From positions 1 to 15,388 of the forward strand of contig WREE01000033.1 in assembly GCA_009779515.1 (NCBI GenBank): a stretch of 15,388 nucleotides of DNA, given 5' to 3'. The notes below the pieces were generated by a model. It was not told the DNA's origin, searched no databases, and saw only the letters and a list, made by a program, of their open reading frames with translations. The DNA comes from Symbiobacteriaceae bacterium (lineage in GTDB: Bacteria > Bacillota > JAAYKD01 > WRDA01). Within the stretch, counting starts at the first letter, position 1. Every line of letters begins with the position of its first letter. Positions 6,811-14,566 of this stretch are shown piece after piece. The position numbers and the translations under genes were made by a program.

Positions 6811-8319
6811 ATGTGCAGGCGTTTTTTTTGCGCCTCGACTTGGCTAATCTTGTTTATTTGGCTATTTGCGCCAGGGGTTTTAGCTTCAGATATAACCGTT
6901 AATACCCCTCATCTGCAGCAGCTGCACACTGCCACCCAGATCCTTTTGCACCGGGTGGTTATTACTACCCAAGGGGTTTTGGTCATAGAAGTTAGTCCGG
7001 TAACCGTCACCGAAGGTGATGCCGGCTGGCGGGTACGCTTAAGCGATATCCAGCAACGCATCTACAACGGAGAGATTGCGGCAGATACGGCTAGCAACCG
7101 CTCACCGCGCCTACGCCTGCCTCCCGGCAACTACGAGTTACGCATTACGGCTGGCGATACCTTTACTAACCAACCATTTAATTTAACCCTGCATTATGAA
7201 TCCGAGCGAGATATACTGGTAGAAAGAGAGTTTAACGATACCCCTTTATCAGCTACCCCTTTGGAGCTTAACCGCACCCTTTTGGGGAATAGCCAGCGGG
7301 AAGATGACTGGGATTACTTCGCTCTAACTGTCGCCGAAGAGGGGCTGCTTATTGTCCAGCTGGAGGCGGACCGCCCTGCCGATGGGCACTTCTGGCAAGT
7401 TGCTTTTTTCCAGGAAGGTGAACCGGTCTGGCTGGAGCTGGATCCCCTGCTCCACCAAAGCCAGGAGCTGGTAGTTTACCCGGGGGTATACCGTTTATTG
7501 GTCACCCCTAAAGAAGATGCTTGGCAGGATGTCGATTACCGCTTAGCTACTCGCTTTATCCCTCAGGATCATCCTATAGAAGAACTACCCCCGGTTCCCG
7601 TGGAGCTGGCTTGGGGAGAGTTCCAGGAACTGCTTCTCCCTCAGGAGGAGCTTAAAACCACCTTCACTTTGCCGCCAACTCTGGATGTACTCTCGGAGGC
7701 TTACTCTCTGGCTCTACGTTTGGAGAGCGCCGAAGCTATAGGGGAAGAGCTACAGCTGCTCTTGCTCAATGCTTCAGAGCAAATTCTCTGGCAGAACGAC
7801 CTCCAACCGGAAGTAGGTAACTACGGACAAATTATCCATGACTTACCCCCAGGGGACTACACTCTTATGGTCAAACACTCCTCACAGAGGGAAGATATAG
7901 CATTGCTGTTGGGGCTTTTTCTACCGGAAGAGCTTCCCAAAACTTTAGAGCTGCAAATTGGCAACCCAGCAATGCTAGTGGAGGGTATCCTTAGGGAGGT
8001 AGACCCTGGCTTTGCCACCACTCCTATGCTTATGGAGGAGCGGACAATGCTACCGGTGCGAGCTTTAGTCGAAGCTCTGGGGGGGAGTGTCGCCTGGGAT
8101 GATGAGCTAAGGCAAGTCACGGTTTGGTGTAATGGTCATGAGCTTATCCTCTGGCTGGATAACCCCCAGGCTTTAGTCAACGGCGAAGAGCGAGAGGTGG
8201 GAGCTATTCCTACCACCGTAGCAGGGCGGACGATGTTACCCCTGCGCTTTCTCGGGGAAGCCTTGGGTTGCTATGTAGAGTGGATACCAGAAGGTGAGCG
8301 TATTATCATCAAAAATTAA
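6811..8319 (+). CDS. Exported PPC-like and stalk-domain protein
   Basis: A 502-residue secreted protein of unknown specific function. Residues 1-25 are a Sec signal peptide with a strongly hydrophobic core and a likely cleavage after VLA (23-25). Residues about 138-250 resemble a bacterial pre-peptidase C-terminal (PPC) beta domain: an acidic NDTPLSAT start, then DDWDYFALTV. Segments ending PPGNYELRI (105-113) and PPGDYTLMV (347-355) suggest two further beta-sandwich units on either side. Residues 380-502 form a stalk domain of the copper-amine-oxidase N-terminal type with a duplicated half: MLPVRALVEALGG (413-425) and MLPLRFLGEALGC (475-487). ATG at 6811 was chosen because the signal peptide starts there and the predicted transcript begins near 6765; AGGA lies 9-12 bases upstream. 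It heads the operon, 12 bases before the flippase gene, so an envelope role is likely. Confidence 0.85.
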   Translation: MCRRFFCASTWLILFIWLFAPGVLASDITVNTPHLQQLHTATQILLHRVVITTQGVLVIEVSPVTVTEGDAGWRVRLSDIQQRIYNGEIAADTASNRSPRLRLPPGNYELRITAGDTFTNQPFNLTLHYESERDILVEREFNDTPLSATPLELNRTLLGNSQREDDWDYFALTVAEEGLLIVQLEADRPADGHFWQVAFFQEGEPVWLELDPLLHQSQELVVYPGVYRLLVTPKEDAWQDVDYRLATRFIPQDHPIEELPPVPVELAWGEFQELLLPQEELKTTFTLPPTLDVLSEAYSLALRLESAEAIGEELQLLLLNASEQILWQNDLQPEVGNYGQIIHDLPPGDYTLMVKHSSQREDIALLLGLFLPEELPKTLELQIGNPAMLVEGILREVDPGFATTPMLMEERTMLPVRALVEALGGSVAWDDELRQVTVWCNGHELILWLDNPQALVNGEEREVGAIPTTVAGRTMLPLRFLGEALGCYVEWIPEGERIIIKN

Positions 8320-8331
8320 ATTGGAGGTAAA

Positions 8332-9915
8332 ATGGTGGCAACAAGCAGCCAGGAGCCTGGTTTCCTCTCGGGTGCTGTCACCCTCTCTGTTGCCAACCTC
8401 ATCTCTCAGGGGTTGGGGCTGTTCGCCAAAATCGCCATTCTCTGGCTCCTCGGCGAAGAAGGGGTGGGTATCTATAACTATCCCTATGCTACCTATGCCA
8501 TCCTCCTCTCCTTTTCTTCCGTAGGCTTTAATGTCGCCATTTCGAAGTTGGTGGCGGAAGCCATCTCGCGCAAGGAGTATTATCAGGGGCTTAGGGTGCT
8601 GCGCGCTTCTCTGCAGTTAATGATCACCCTGGGTTTTGTGGCAGCACTTCTTTTGGCAGCTCTGGCGTGGCCTTTAGCCCAATGGGTCCATCGCGACCCT
8701 CGGGCTACCCTCTCCTACTTAGTCTTAGCTCCGGCTGCCCTGGCCAGCTCCTGGCAAGCAGCTTACCGAGGCTTCTTTCAAGGAACACAAAATATGCGCC
8801 CCAACGCTTTCTCCCAGATCGTTGAGCAAGGGGTACGCATTGCCGGTATGCTCGGTTTTGCCGCTCTCTTCCTTCCCTGGGGATTATCCTGGGGAGCAGC
8901 AGGAGCTACCTTGGGCGGCTTATGCGGCGCCGGGGCATCTTATATCTTCCTGCGGTTTCTTTTTAACCGCCTCATGGCTACCCCTCCCTGGCATAATCTT
9001 TTCCAGGGAGAACTCCCCGATCCGGCTACTCTCCCCACGGCGGGGGAGCTCTATCGCTCCATTATCAGCCAGGCTATTCCCATCAGTATTGCCGGGCTCG
9101 GTTTTCCTTTATTCTTACTGGCAGATTCCCTGATGATGGTCAATCGTTTACAGGCGGCTGGCAGAGAATTGACCTTGGCGGTGGCCTCCTACGGAGCTTA
9201 TGCGAATAACGCCATGAGTATTATCGCTCTACCCACTGTGCTTAGCGGCGCTCTTTTTGTCGCCCTAGTCCCGGCTCTTTCCCGGGCTAAGGCGCAAGGC
9301 GATAGCTTGGGTGTCCTCTGGCAAAGCAAATCGGCGCTGAAGCTAGCCATGCTCCTCGCTCTACCGGCTGCGATGGGTATCTTCTTGGTTGCTAGCCCCT
9401 TATGTGCCTCCCTGGGTATGAGCGAATTAACAGTTTCCGCCCTGCAGCTTTTAGTTTACGGTGTCCCTTTTCTGGTGCTGCAGCAGGTAAGTGCCGGTAT
9501 TCTGCAAGGTTTAGGCTACAGCCGAGCTCCTTTGATAACCATGCTTTGCGGTGCCGCTGGGAAAGGGATCCTTACCTGGCTGCTCACCCCGCAGTGGGCT
9601 TTAGCAGGAGCCGCCTGGGGTACTAATATCGGTTTTATGGTTGCCGCTCTGCTGAACTTGCTTTTGCTCTTTAAGGTTTTAGGACCTTGCCTGGACTTCG
9701 ACCGAGCCTTACTGCGCCCCGCTCTGGCTACGGCGGCGATGGCCGGAGGAATGCTCTGGTTGCAGCAACAGTTAGCTGTGACTAACCCCCTGTGGCAGAT
9801 GGCTCTTTTGGTACCCTGGGGAGTGCTGCTCTATATCGCCGGTATAGCTGTTACTGACACCCTCACTCCCGAAGATTACCAGTTGCTCCCGGGCAAACGC
9901 CTGGCTAAGTCTTAA
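8332..9915 (+). CDS. SpoVB/MurJ-like MOP-superfamily flippase
   Basis: A 527-residue polytopic membrane protein with many hydrophobic segments along its length, consistent with the 12-14 helices of the multidrug/oligosaccharide-lipid/polysaccharide (MOP) exporter superfamily. The N-terminal part (SGAVTLSVANLISQGLGL, 13-30) and AAYRGFFQGTQNMRPNA (143-159) match the SpoVB-type polysaccharide-biosynthesis branch. Relatives move lipid-linked cell-wall precursors across the membrane, in vegetative cells or for spore cortex. Whether this one serves the wall, the cortex or another polymer cannot be decided from sequence. GGAGG lies four bases before the ATG; the in-frame GTG codon immediately after it is an alternative with more usual spacing. 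Its position between an exported protein and the c-di-AMP/glmM genes supports a peptidoglycan-related role. Confidence 0.87.
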   Translation: MVATSSQEPGFLSGAVTLSVANLISQGLGLFAKIAILWLLGEEGVGIYNYPYATYAILLSFSSVGFNVAISKLVAEAISRKEYYQGLRVLRASLQLMITLGFVAALLLAALAWPLAQWVHRDPRATLSYLVLAPAALASSWQAAYRGFFQGTQNMRPNAFSQIVEQGVRIAGMLGFAALFLPWGLSWGAAGATLGGLCGAGASYIFLRFLFNRLMATPPWHNLFQGELPDPATLPTAGELYRSIISQAIPISIAGLGFPLFLLADSLMMVNRLQAAGRELTLAVASYGAYANNAMSIIALPTVLSGALFVALVPALSRAKAQGDSLGVLWQSKSALKLAMLLALPAAMGIFLVASPLCASLGMSELTVSALQLLVYGVPFLVLQQVSAGILQGLGYSRAPLITMLCGAAGKGILTWLLTPQWALAGAAWGTNIGFMVAALLNLLLLFKVLGPCLDFDRALLRPALATAAMAGGMLWLQQQLAVTNPLWQMALLVPWGVLLYIAGIAVTDTLTPEDYQLLPGKRLAKS

Positions 9916-9943
9916 TATGTTTTTACGGAGGTGCTAAGCAGAG

Positions 9944-10792
9944 GTGCCGGAAGTAATTAACGCCTTACTTGCTAATCTTGTATCCAACCTGCGCTTGCAG
10001 GATGCTCTTGATGTGGCAATAGTGGCGTTTTTTTTCTATCGCATGGTCTTAATCATCCGCAACACGCGGGCTATAATCCTGTTGCAGGGGCTCCTGGCTA
10101 TTTTTCTCTTGAACTTAGCCAGCTCCATGCTACAGCTTCGCGCTATCAACTGGCTACTCTCCCGCTTTGTTACTGCCGGGGTGGTGGCTTTAGCCATTAT
10201 TTTTCAGGATGAGCTGCGGCGAGTTCTGGAAGAGATTGGGCGGGGCTTCAACTACACTCCCGGGATGGTTAGCCGCCATGACAGTACCCAGCAGGACGAA
10301 ACTTGCCAGCATATCGTCAGTGCCGTTGGCACCTTAGCCCAGAGCCGTACCGGCGCCCTGCTGGTTTTAGAGCGGCGCACCGGGCTCCAGGAGTTTATGG
10401 ATACCGGCATTCTGGTGCAAGGGATAGTGACTCCCTATCTGCTGCTTAATATCTTCATTCCCAATACCCCTCTCCACGACGGAGCGGTTATTATGCGCGG
10501 CAACCGTATTGAAGCAGCCGCCTGTTTTTTGCCTTTATCTACCAACCCGGAAATCGATCCGGAGCTGGGTACCCGGCATCGGGCAGCTATTGGCATCACC
10601 GAGCGCAGCGATGCTCTAGTGGTGGTGGTTTCAGAGGAGAATGGGACGATCTCCTTAGCCATGAACGGCAAACTTACCCGCTATTTGGACACCCCCATGC
10701 TTGCGACTATGCTCCAAAATGCTCTGGACAAGCCGGAACCTCAGCGCGTCTGGCGCCGCTGGCTGGGCAAGGAGGATAAGGCTAATGATTAA
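9944..10792 (+). CDS. cdaA: Membrane diadenylate cyclase CdaA
   Basis: CdaA makes the second messenger c-di-AMP from two ATP molecules and is the main vegetative cyclase in many Firmicutes. The 282-residue protein has hydrophobic N-terminal segments (about 21-38, 42-62 and 70-88) that fit three membrane helices, then a cytoplasmic DAC domain. Its signature motifs are intact: DGA at 179-181 in PLHDGAVI and RHR at 211-213 in GTRHRAA, so it should be active. The start is GTG at 9944, with GGAGG 12 bases upstream, a rather long spacing that may reduce initiation. It overlaps the next gene by eight bases, which implies translational coupling to cdaR. In characterised species CdaA interacts with CdaR and GlmM, which are encoded next here. 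Confidence 0.97.
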   Translation: MPEVINALLANLVSNLRLQDALDVAIVAFFFYRMVLIIRNTRAIILLQGLLAIFLLNLASSMLQLRAINWLLSRFVTAGVVALAIIFQDELRRVLEEIGRGFNYTPGMVSRHDSTQQDETCQHIVSAVGTLAQSRTGALLVLERRTGLQEFMDTGILVQGIVTPYLLLNIFIPNTPLHDGAVIMRGNRIEAAACFLPLSTNPEIDPELGTRHRAAIGITERSDALVVVVSEENGTISLAMNGKLTRYLDTPMLATMLQNALDKPEPQRVWRRWLGKEDKAND

Positions 10793-11942
10793 TCGGCTGC
10801 TGGGCAACAACAATGCTACTCGCTTTCTCTCCCTGCTGGCAGCTCTGGTTATCTGGCTTATTGCTTATGCCGAAGAGGCGCCCCGTCAGGTGGCAGCCGT
10901 AAACAGCGGTAACAGTTCCATTATATACTACCATATCCCTATTGAGGTGATGAATTGTCCTCCGGATATGGTGGCAACCCTCTCCTCTAGCGAGCTGGAT
11001 AGTGTAACTCTTTTGGGGTCTACCCAGGTACTGAGCCTGGTCTCTTCCCGGGATATCCGTCCCTATGTTAACGCTGCCGGGCTGGGAGAGGGGGAACACC
11101 TTCTGGATGTCCTGGTGGAAAAACCCAACTATGTCATGATTTCTGCCCGACAGCCAGATCAGACCAGGTTAACCCTGGAGGCCTATATTGAAAAAGAGCT
11201 TTGGGTAACTACCGACTATATCGGTGCTCCAGCGCCTAACTACTACCTGGCTGGCTCCCCCACTATTGAACCTTATAGTGTAACTATCCGGGGCTTGCGC
11301 AGCGCGGTGGAGGCAGCCACCCGGGCGTTGGCTATTGTCGACCTCCGTGGCTCCCCCCAAAGCTTTTCCCAGGAGATAAAGATCCAGCTCCTAAACGCTC
11401 TGGGTGAGCCTTTAGATAGCCAAAATTACGGTATCTCCCCGGGGAGTGTTAAGGTTTATCAGAACCTGGAAGTACGGGATACTTTAGGGTATATCGATCC
11501 GGAATTGGTACTTCCCCCTACCATGGAGCTACGGGGGCTACAACTGTTGCCGCCGGCGCTGCAGGTTTTTCTCCTTGCCGAGAAGCAGGGGGAGGTGGAG
11601 CAGCTTCCGCTACCGCCCTTGGACTTAACTGTCTGGAGCGGGTTGGAAGAGGAAGCGCAGCAGCCACCCTGGGGGTTAGACCAGGAAGACTATCTGTGGC
11701 GGCTTCTCCTGGGTCTAGAGCCGCCACCGGAAGTCGGAACCAGGTTTACGGCTATGCTCAAGGTGCCGCTCCACTTGCCTGCCGGAGTGCGCTGGGCTAA
11801 CAGCCCCTTTAACGATATTCCTGTTTTAGAGATTATCCTCGATATTGAATGGTTAGGTGAAGAGGCAGAAGAGGGCGAAGAAGAAAAAGCACTAAACGAA
11901 GAAGTTGAAGATGAAGAAGGGGAGGGAGAAGGAGGTGGCTAA
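10785..11942 (+). CDS. cdaR: YbbR-domain regulator of CdaA (CdaR)
   Basis: CdaR is a membrane-anchored extracytoplasmic protein that modulates CdaA. The 385-residue product has one N-terminal membrane helix (about 12-28), followed by a series of YbbR-like beta repeats; the clearest unit is about 129-228 (LEAYIEKELWV through VKVYQNLEV). ATG at 10785 overlaps the cdaA stop by eight bases and has GGAGG nine bases upstream; a longer frame from 10701 lies inside cdaA and was rejected. The C-terminus is unusual: residues 359-385 carry 15 acidic residues and end in Gly-Gly-Gly. The DNA for this tail is purine-rich and contains the glmM ribosome binding site. CdaR proteins vary in the number of repeats and in their tails, so the tail may be lineage-specific. 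Confidence 0.93.
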   Translation: MINRLLGNNNATRFLSLLAALVIWLIAYAEEAPRQVAAVNSGNSSIIYYHIPIEVMNCPPDMVATLSSSELDSVTLLGSTQVLSLVSSRDIRPYVNAAGLGEGEHLLDVLVEKPNYVMISARQPDQTRLTLEAYIEKELWVTTDYIGAPAPNYYLAGSPTIEPYSVTIRGLRSAVEAATRALAIVDLRGSPQSFSQEIKIQLLNALGEPLDSQNYGISPGSVKVYQNLEVRDTLGYIDPELVLPPTMELRGLQLLPPALQVFLLAEKQGEVEQLPLPPLDLTVWSGLEEEAQQPPWGLDQEDYLWRLLLGLEPPPEVGTRFTAMLKVPLHLPAGVRWANSPFNDIPVLEIILDIEWLGEEAEEGEEEKALNEEVEDEEGEGEGGG

Positions 11943-13287
11943 CCAGACAGTCAAATATTTTGGTACCGATGGTGTGCGTGGGGTAGCCAACCGAGGGTTA
12001 ACCCCTGAGTTAGCCTATAAGCTGGGTCGAGGGGCAGTAAGAGTGCTGGGAGGCTCGAACCCCAGGGAAAAGCCCTGCTTGTTAATCGGCAGAGATACCC
12101 GCATTTCTGGCGGTATGCTCTTCAGTGCTTTGGCAGCAGGGATACTTTCCGCTGGAGGCGATGTTATGGACATTGGGGTGGCGACTACCCCCTGTGTAGC
12201 TTGGCTCACCAAAGAGATGGATGTCCGGGCAGGAGTCGTCATTTCCGCCTCCCATAACCCTATGCCCGATAACGGCATTAAATTTATCGCCCATAGTGGC
12301 TACAAAATTAGCGATATAACCGAAACACAGATAGAAGCCCTGTTGGAGGAGCTGCCCCCTGTTCACGAATGGCCAGTAGGCAGTGGCGTAGGCAAGCTAA
12401 GCTTTGCTCCCGAGCTGCAGCAAGGTTATCTTGGTCACTTAGCCGCCCTGCCAGGATGCGACCTTACCGGACTGAAAATCGTTCTGGATTGTGCTAACGG
12501 CGCCGCAGCCCACTGCGGACCGGAGCTTTTGCGGCAGTTGGGGGGAGAAGTTATTCCCCTGCACCATAACCCAGATGGTTTAAATATCAACGTCAACTGT
12601 GGCTCCACCCACTTAGCCAGCTTGCAAACTAGGGTGCTGGCGACGGGAGCGGACTTAGGATTGGCTTTAGACGGCGACGCTGACCGTTGCCTGGCGGTAG
12701 ATGCTCTGGGGCGGATCGTCGATGGGGATCAAATTATGCTTATTCTCGCCTTAGCGTTGCAAGAGCAGGGAGTGCTCCTGGCCAACACCTTAGTGACAAC
12801 GGTAATGAGTAACTTTGGTTTCCACCGAGCGGTAGCAGAGCTTGGCCTCCAGACCGTTATAACCAAGGTTGGCGACCGCTATGTGCTGGAAGCTATGCAA
12901 GCCGGTGGCTTTAACCTAGGGGGAGAGCAGTCGGGGCATATTATCTGCAGCGATTATGCTACTACCGGCGATGGCTTACTCACAGGCATCCTCCTGGCTA
13001 ATCGGGTGCGGCAAACAGGCGCTACCCTGGCGGAGCTGGCAGGGGTGATGCAGGTTATGCCCCAGGTGTTGCACAATGTGCAAGTCCAGGACAAAGAGGC
13101 GGCTTTTCAAAATGCCGATTTTTTGGCAGCCTTAGCGGCAGCAGAGGCCGATTTAGGCAATCTGGGACGGATTTTGGTGCGCCCCTCCGGGACGGAACCC
13201 CTCATCCGTATTACCGTGGAGGCGGGTAGTCTCGAAGAAGCGCAACGCATAGCCCTGGAGCTTGCCGAGAAAGTGCCGACAAGGTGA
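11935..13287 (+). CDS. glmM: Phosphoglucosamine mutase GlmM
   Basis: GlmM converts glucosamine-6-phosphate to glucosamine-1-phosphate, a cytosolic step toward UDP-GlcNAc and peptidoglycan. With the GTG start at 11935 it has 450 residues, the usual length. All four active-site elements are present: the catalytic serine Ser106 in ISASHNP, the metal loop DGDADR (246-251), the sugar loop GGEQSGH (329-335), and the phosphate loop RPSGTEPLIR (416-425). The GTG was chosen because family members begin a few residues before KYFGTDGVRG and a purine-rich GGGAGG lies nine bases upstream. In-frame TTG (11905) and ATG (11911) would add a basic extension encoded by the cdaR tail DNA and look less likely. 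It overlaps cdaR by eight bases. GlmM is known to bind and inhibit CdaA in some Firmicutes, so the cluster probably encodes an interacting unit. No glmS follows. Confidence 0.97.
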   Translation: MANQTVKYFGTDGVRGVANRGLTPELAYKLGRGAVRVLGGSNPREKPCLLIGRDTRISGGMLFSALAAGILSAGGDVMDIGVATTPCVAWLTKEMDVRAGVVISASHNPMPDNGIKFIAHSGYKISDITETQIEALLEELPPVHEWPVGSGVGKLSFAPELQQGYLGHLAALPGCDLTGLKIVLDCANGAAAHCGPELLRQLGGEVIPLHHNPDGLNINVNCGSTHLASLQTRVLATGADLGLALDGDADRCLAVDALGRIVDGDQIMLILALALQEQGVLLANTLVTTVMSNFGFHRAVAELGLQTVITKVGDRYVLEAMQAGGFNLGGEQSGHIICSDYATTGDGLLTGILLANRVRQTGATLAELAGVMQVMPQVLHNVQVQDKEAAFQNADFLAALAAAEADLGNLGRILVRPSGTEPLIRITVEAGSLEEAQRIALELAEKVPTR

Positions 13288-13322
13288 GAGGGGCTTCGGC
13301 GGTAACAACTTAAGGAGAGTAC

Positions 13323-13351
13323 CTGAAGTGTTACGTGCATTTAGATATAAA
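13323..13351 (+). promoter_or_regulatory. Weak candidate promoter before the M20 gene
   Basis: TATAAA at 13346-13351 lies 17 bases after CTGAAG (13323-13328), a poor -35 match. The 88-base gap between glmM and the M20 gene is locally AT-rich and lacks an evident terminator. The downstream gene could therefore be read from the operon, from this weak promoter, or both. Confidence 0.25.
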
Positions 13352-13375
13352 ATATTGCTAAAGGAAGTGAGCGAT

Positions 13376-14566
13376 ATGGAATTAGCCCAAACTTTGGCGG
13401 CTATCCGCGACTATCAGCAAAAAAACCGTGATGAGATTATCGTTTTCGCCGGGGAGTTAGTGCGCATACCTAGTCAAACTGGCCAAGAGGAAGAGTTGGC
13501 TAAGCATATTGCTGCTAAAATGATGCATCTCGGCTACGACGAAGTGGAGATTGATGCCTACGGCTCGGTTATCGGCAGGGTGGGTAGTGGTCCTTTGCGT
13601 ATTATCGCCGATGCACATATAGATACTGTGGCAGTCAGCGATGCCGCCGACTGGCTTTTTAATCCCTATGCCGGGGTTATTCATGAGGGCAAACTCTACG
13701 GGCGAGGCGCCTCCGATATGAAAGCAGCAGTAGCGGCTATTGTCTATGCCGGTGCTGCTATGAAGGAGCTAGCTTTACTGCAGGGTAAGAGCTTGTATAT
13801 CTCTACCTCAGTTTTGGAAGAAGACTACGATGGCGAAGCTTTATATCACATCTGCCAAAAGGTGCAACCCCAGCTAGCCCTTATATGCGAACCCACTAAT
13901 AATATTCTCTGTCAGGGGCAAAAAGGGCGGGCTGTGCTGGAGGTACACTTTAACGGCATTTCGGCTCATGGTAGCGCTCCGGAAGATGGAGATAATGCGG
14001 TTTACAAAACAGCAGCTGTCATCACCGCCATAGAGGAGCTAGGCAACCAACTGATAGCGGCTAAGGGAGAACAAGGTTCCCTGGCTCTTACCCGTATCGA
14101 GAGTGAAGCAGTATCTCTAAATGCCATACCCACCCGTTGCACCTTATATCTGGACAGACGTCTGGTGGTGGGGCAGGATTATCCTTATATCGAGGAAGAG
14201 ATGAACAAGCTTTTAAGCGGCACTGCTGGGAGGTGGCAGGTGCATGATGCCAAAGGGAGAGCTTGGACAGGGAAAGAAGTTGTCTTGCACTCCTTCCTGC
14301 CTGCCTGGGAAATTGCTTTGGATCATCCTCTGGCGCGGAGTTTTACCGCAGCATACCGCTCCCTCTGGGGTAGGGAACCTACCTACCGGAAGTGGGATTT
14401 TTCCACTAACGGGGTAGCCACGGCGAAGCTGGGGATTCCCACCATCGGCTTTGGTCCCGGGGACGACAAAATGGCCCACTTGAGGGACGAATACGCCTCA
14501 GTAGACCAAATTGGCGATGCTGTTATCTTTTACGCTCTCGCTTTGTGGTTGACCCCGGAAGGTTAG
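13376..14566 (+). CDS. M20-family metallohydrolase, YgeY-like
   Basis: A 396-residue cytosolic zinc hydrolase of the M20/ArgE/DapE fold; members cleave amide bonds in peptides or acylated amino acids. Dinuclear metal-site residues are visible: His81 and Asp83 in DAHIDTV, Asp114 in GRGASDMK, the Glu148-Glu149 pair in SVLEED (general base and metal ligand), Glu172 in CEPTN, and His368 in KMAHLRDE. The [10 protein letters not shown] region (196-205) marks the dimerisation-domain entry. Features such as [12 protein letters not shown] (338-349) and GFGPGDD (358-364) resemble the YgeY group, named selenium-metabolism-linked hydrolases from genome context; the true substrate is unknown and no selenium genes are seen here. 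ATG at 13376 follows AAGGAAGTGAG; the in-frame GTG at 13367 is too close to the ribosome binding site. Its TAG stop overlaps the stop of the convergent gene. Confidence 0.88.
   Translation: MELAQTLAAIRDYQQKNRDEIIVFAGELVRIPSQTGQEEELAKHIAAKMMHLGYDEVEIDAYGSVIGRVGSGPLRIIADAHIDTVAVSDAADWLFNPYAGVIHEGKLYGRGASDMKAAVAAIVYAGAAMKELALLQGKSLYISTSVLEEDYDGEALYHICQKVQPQLALICEPTNNILCQGQKGRAVLEVHFNGISAHGSAPEDGDNAVYKTAAVITAIEELGNQLIAAKGEQGSLALTRIESEAVSLNAIPTRCTLYLDRRLVVGQDYPYIEEEMNKLLSGTAGRWQVHDAKGRAWTGKEVVLHSFLPAWEIALDHPLARSFTAAYRSLWGREPTYRKWDFSTNGVATAKLGIPTIGFGPGDDKMAHLRDEYASVDQIGDAVIFYALALWLTPEG

Noticed and set aside
11905..11934. Upstream in-frame TTG (11905) or ATG (11911) starts for glmM.
   Set aside because: They would add a lysine-rich extension not usual in the family. 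The GTG at 11935 has a well-placed purine-rich ribosome binding site and a family-typical N-terminus.
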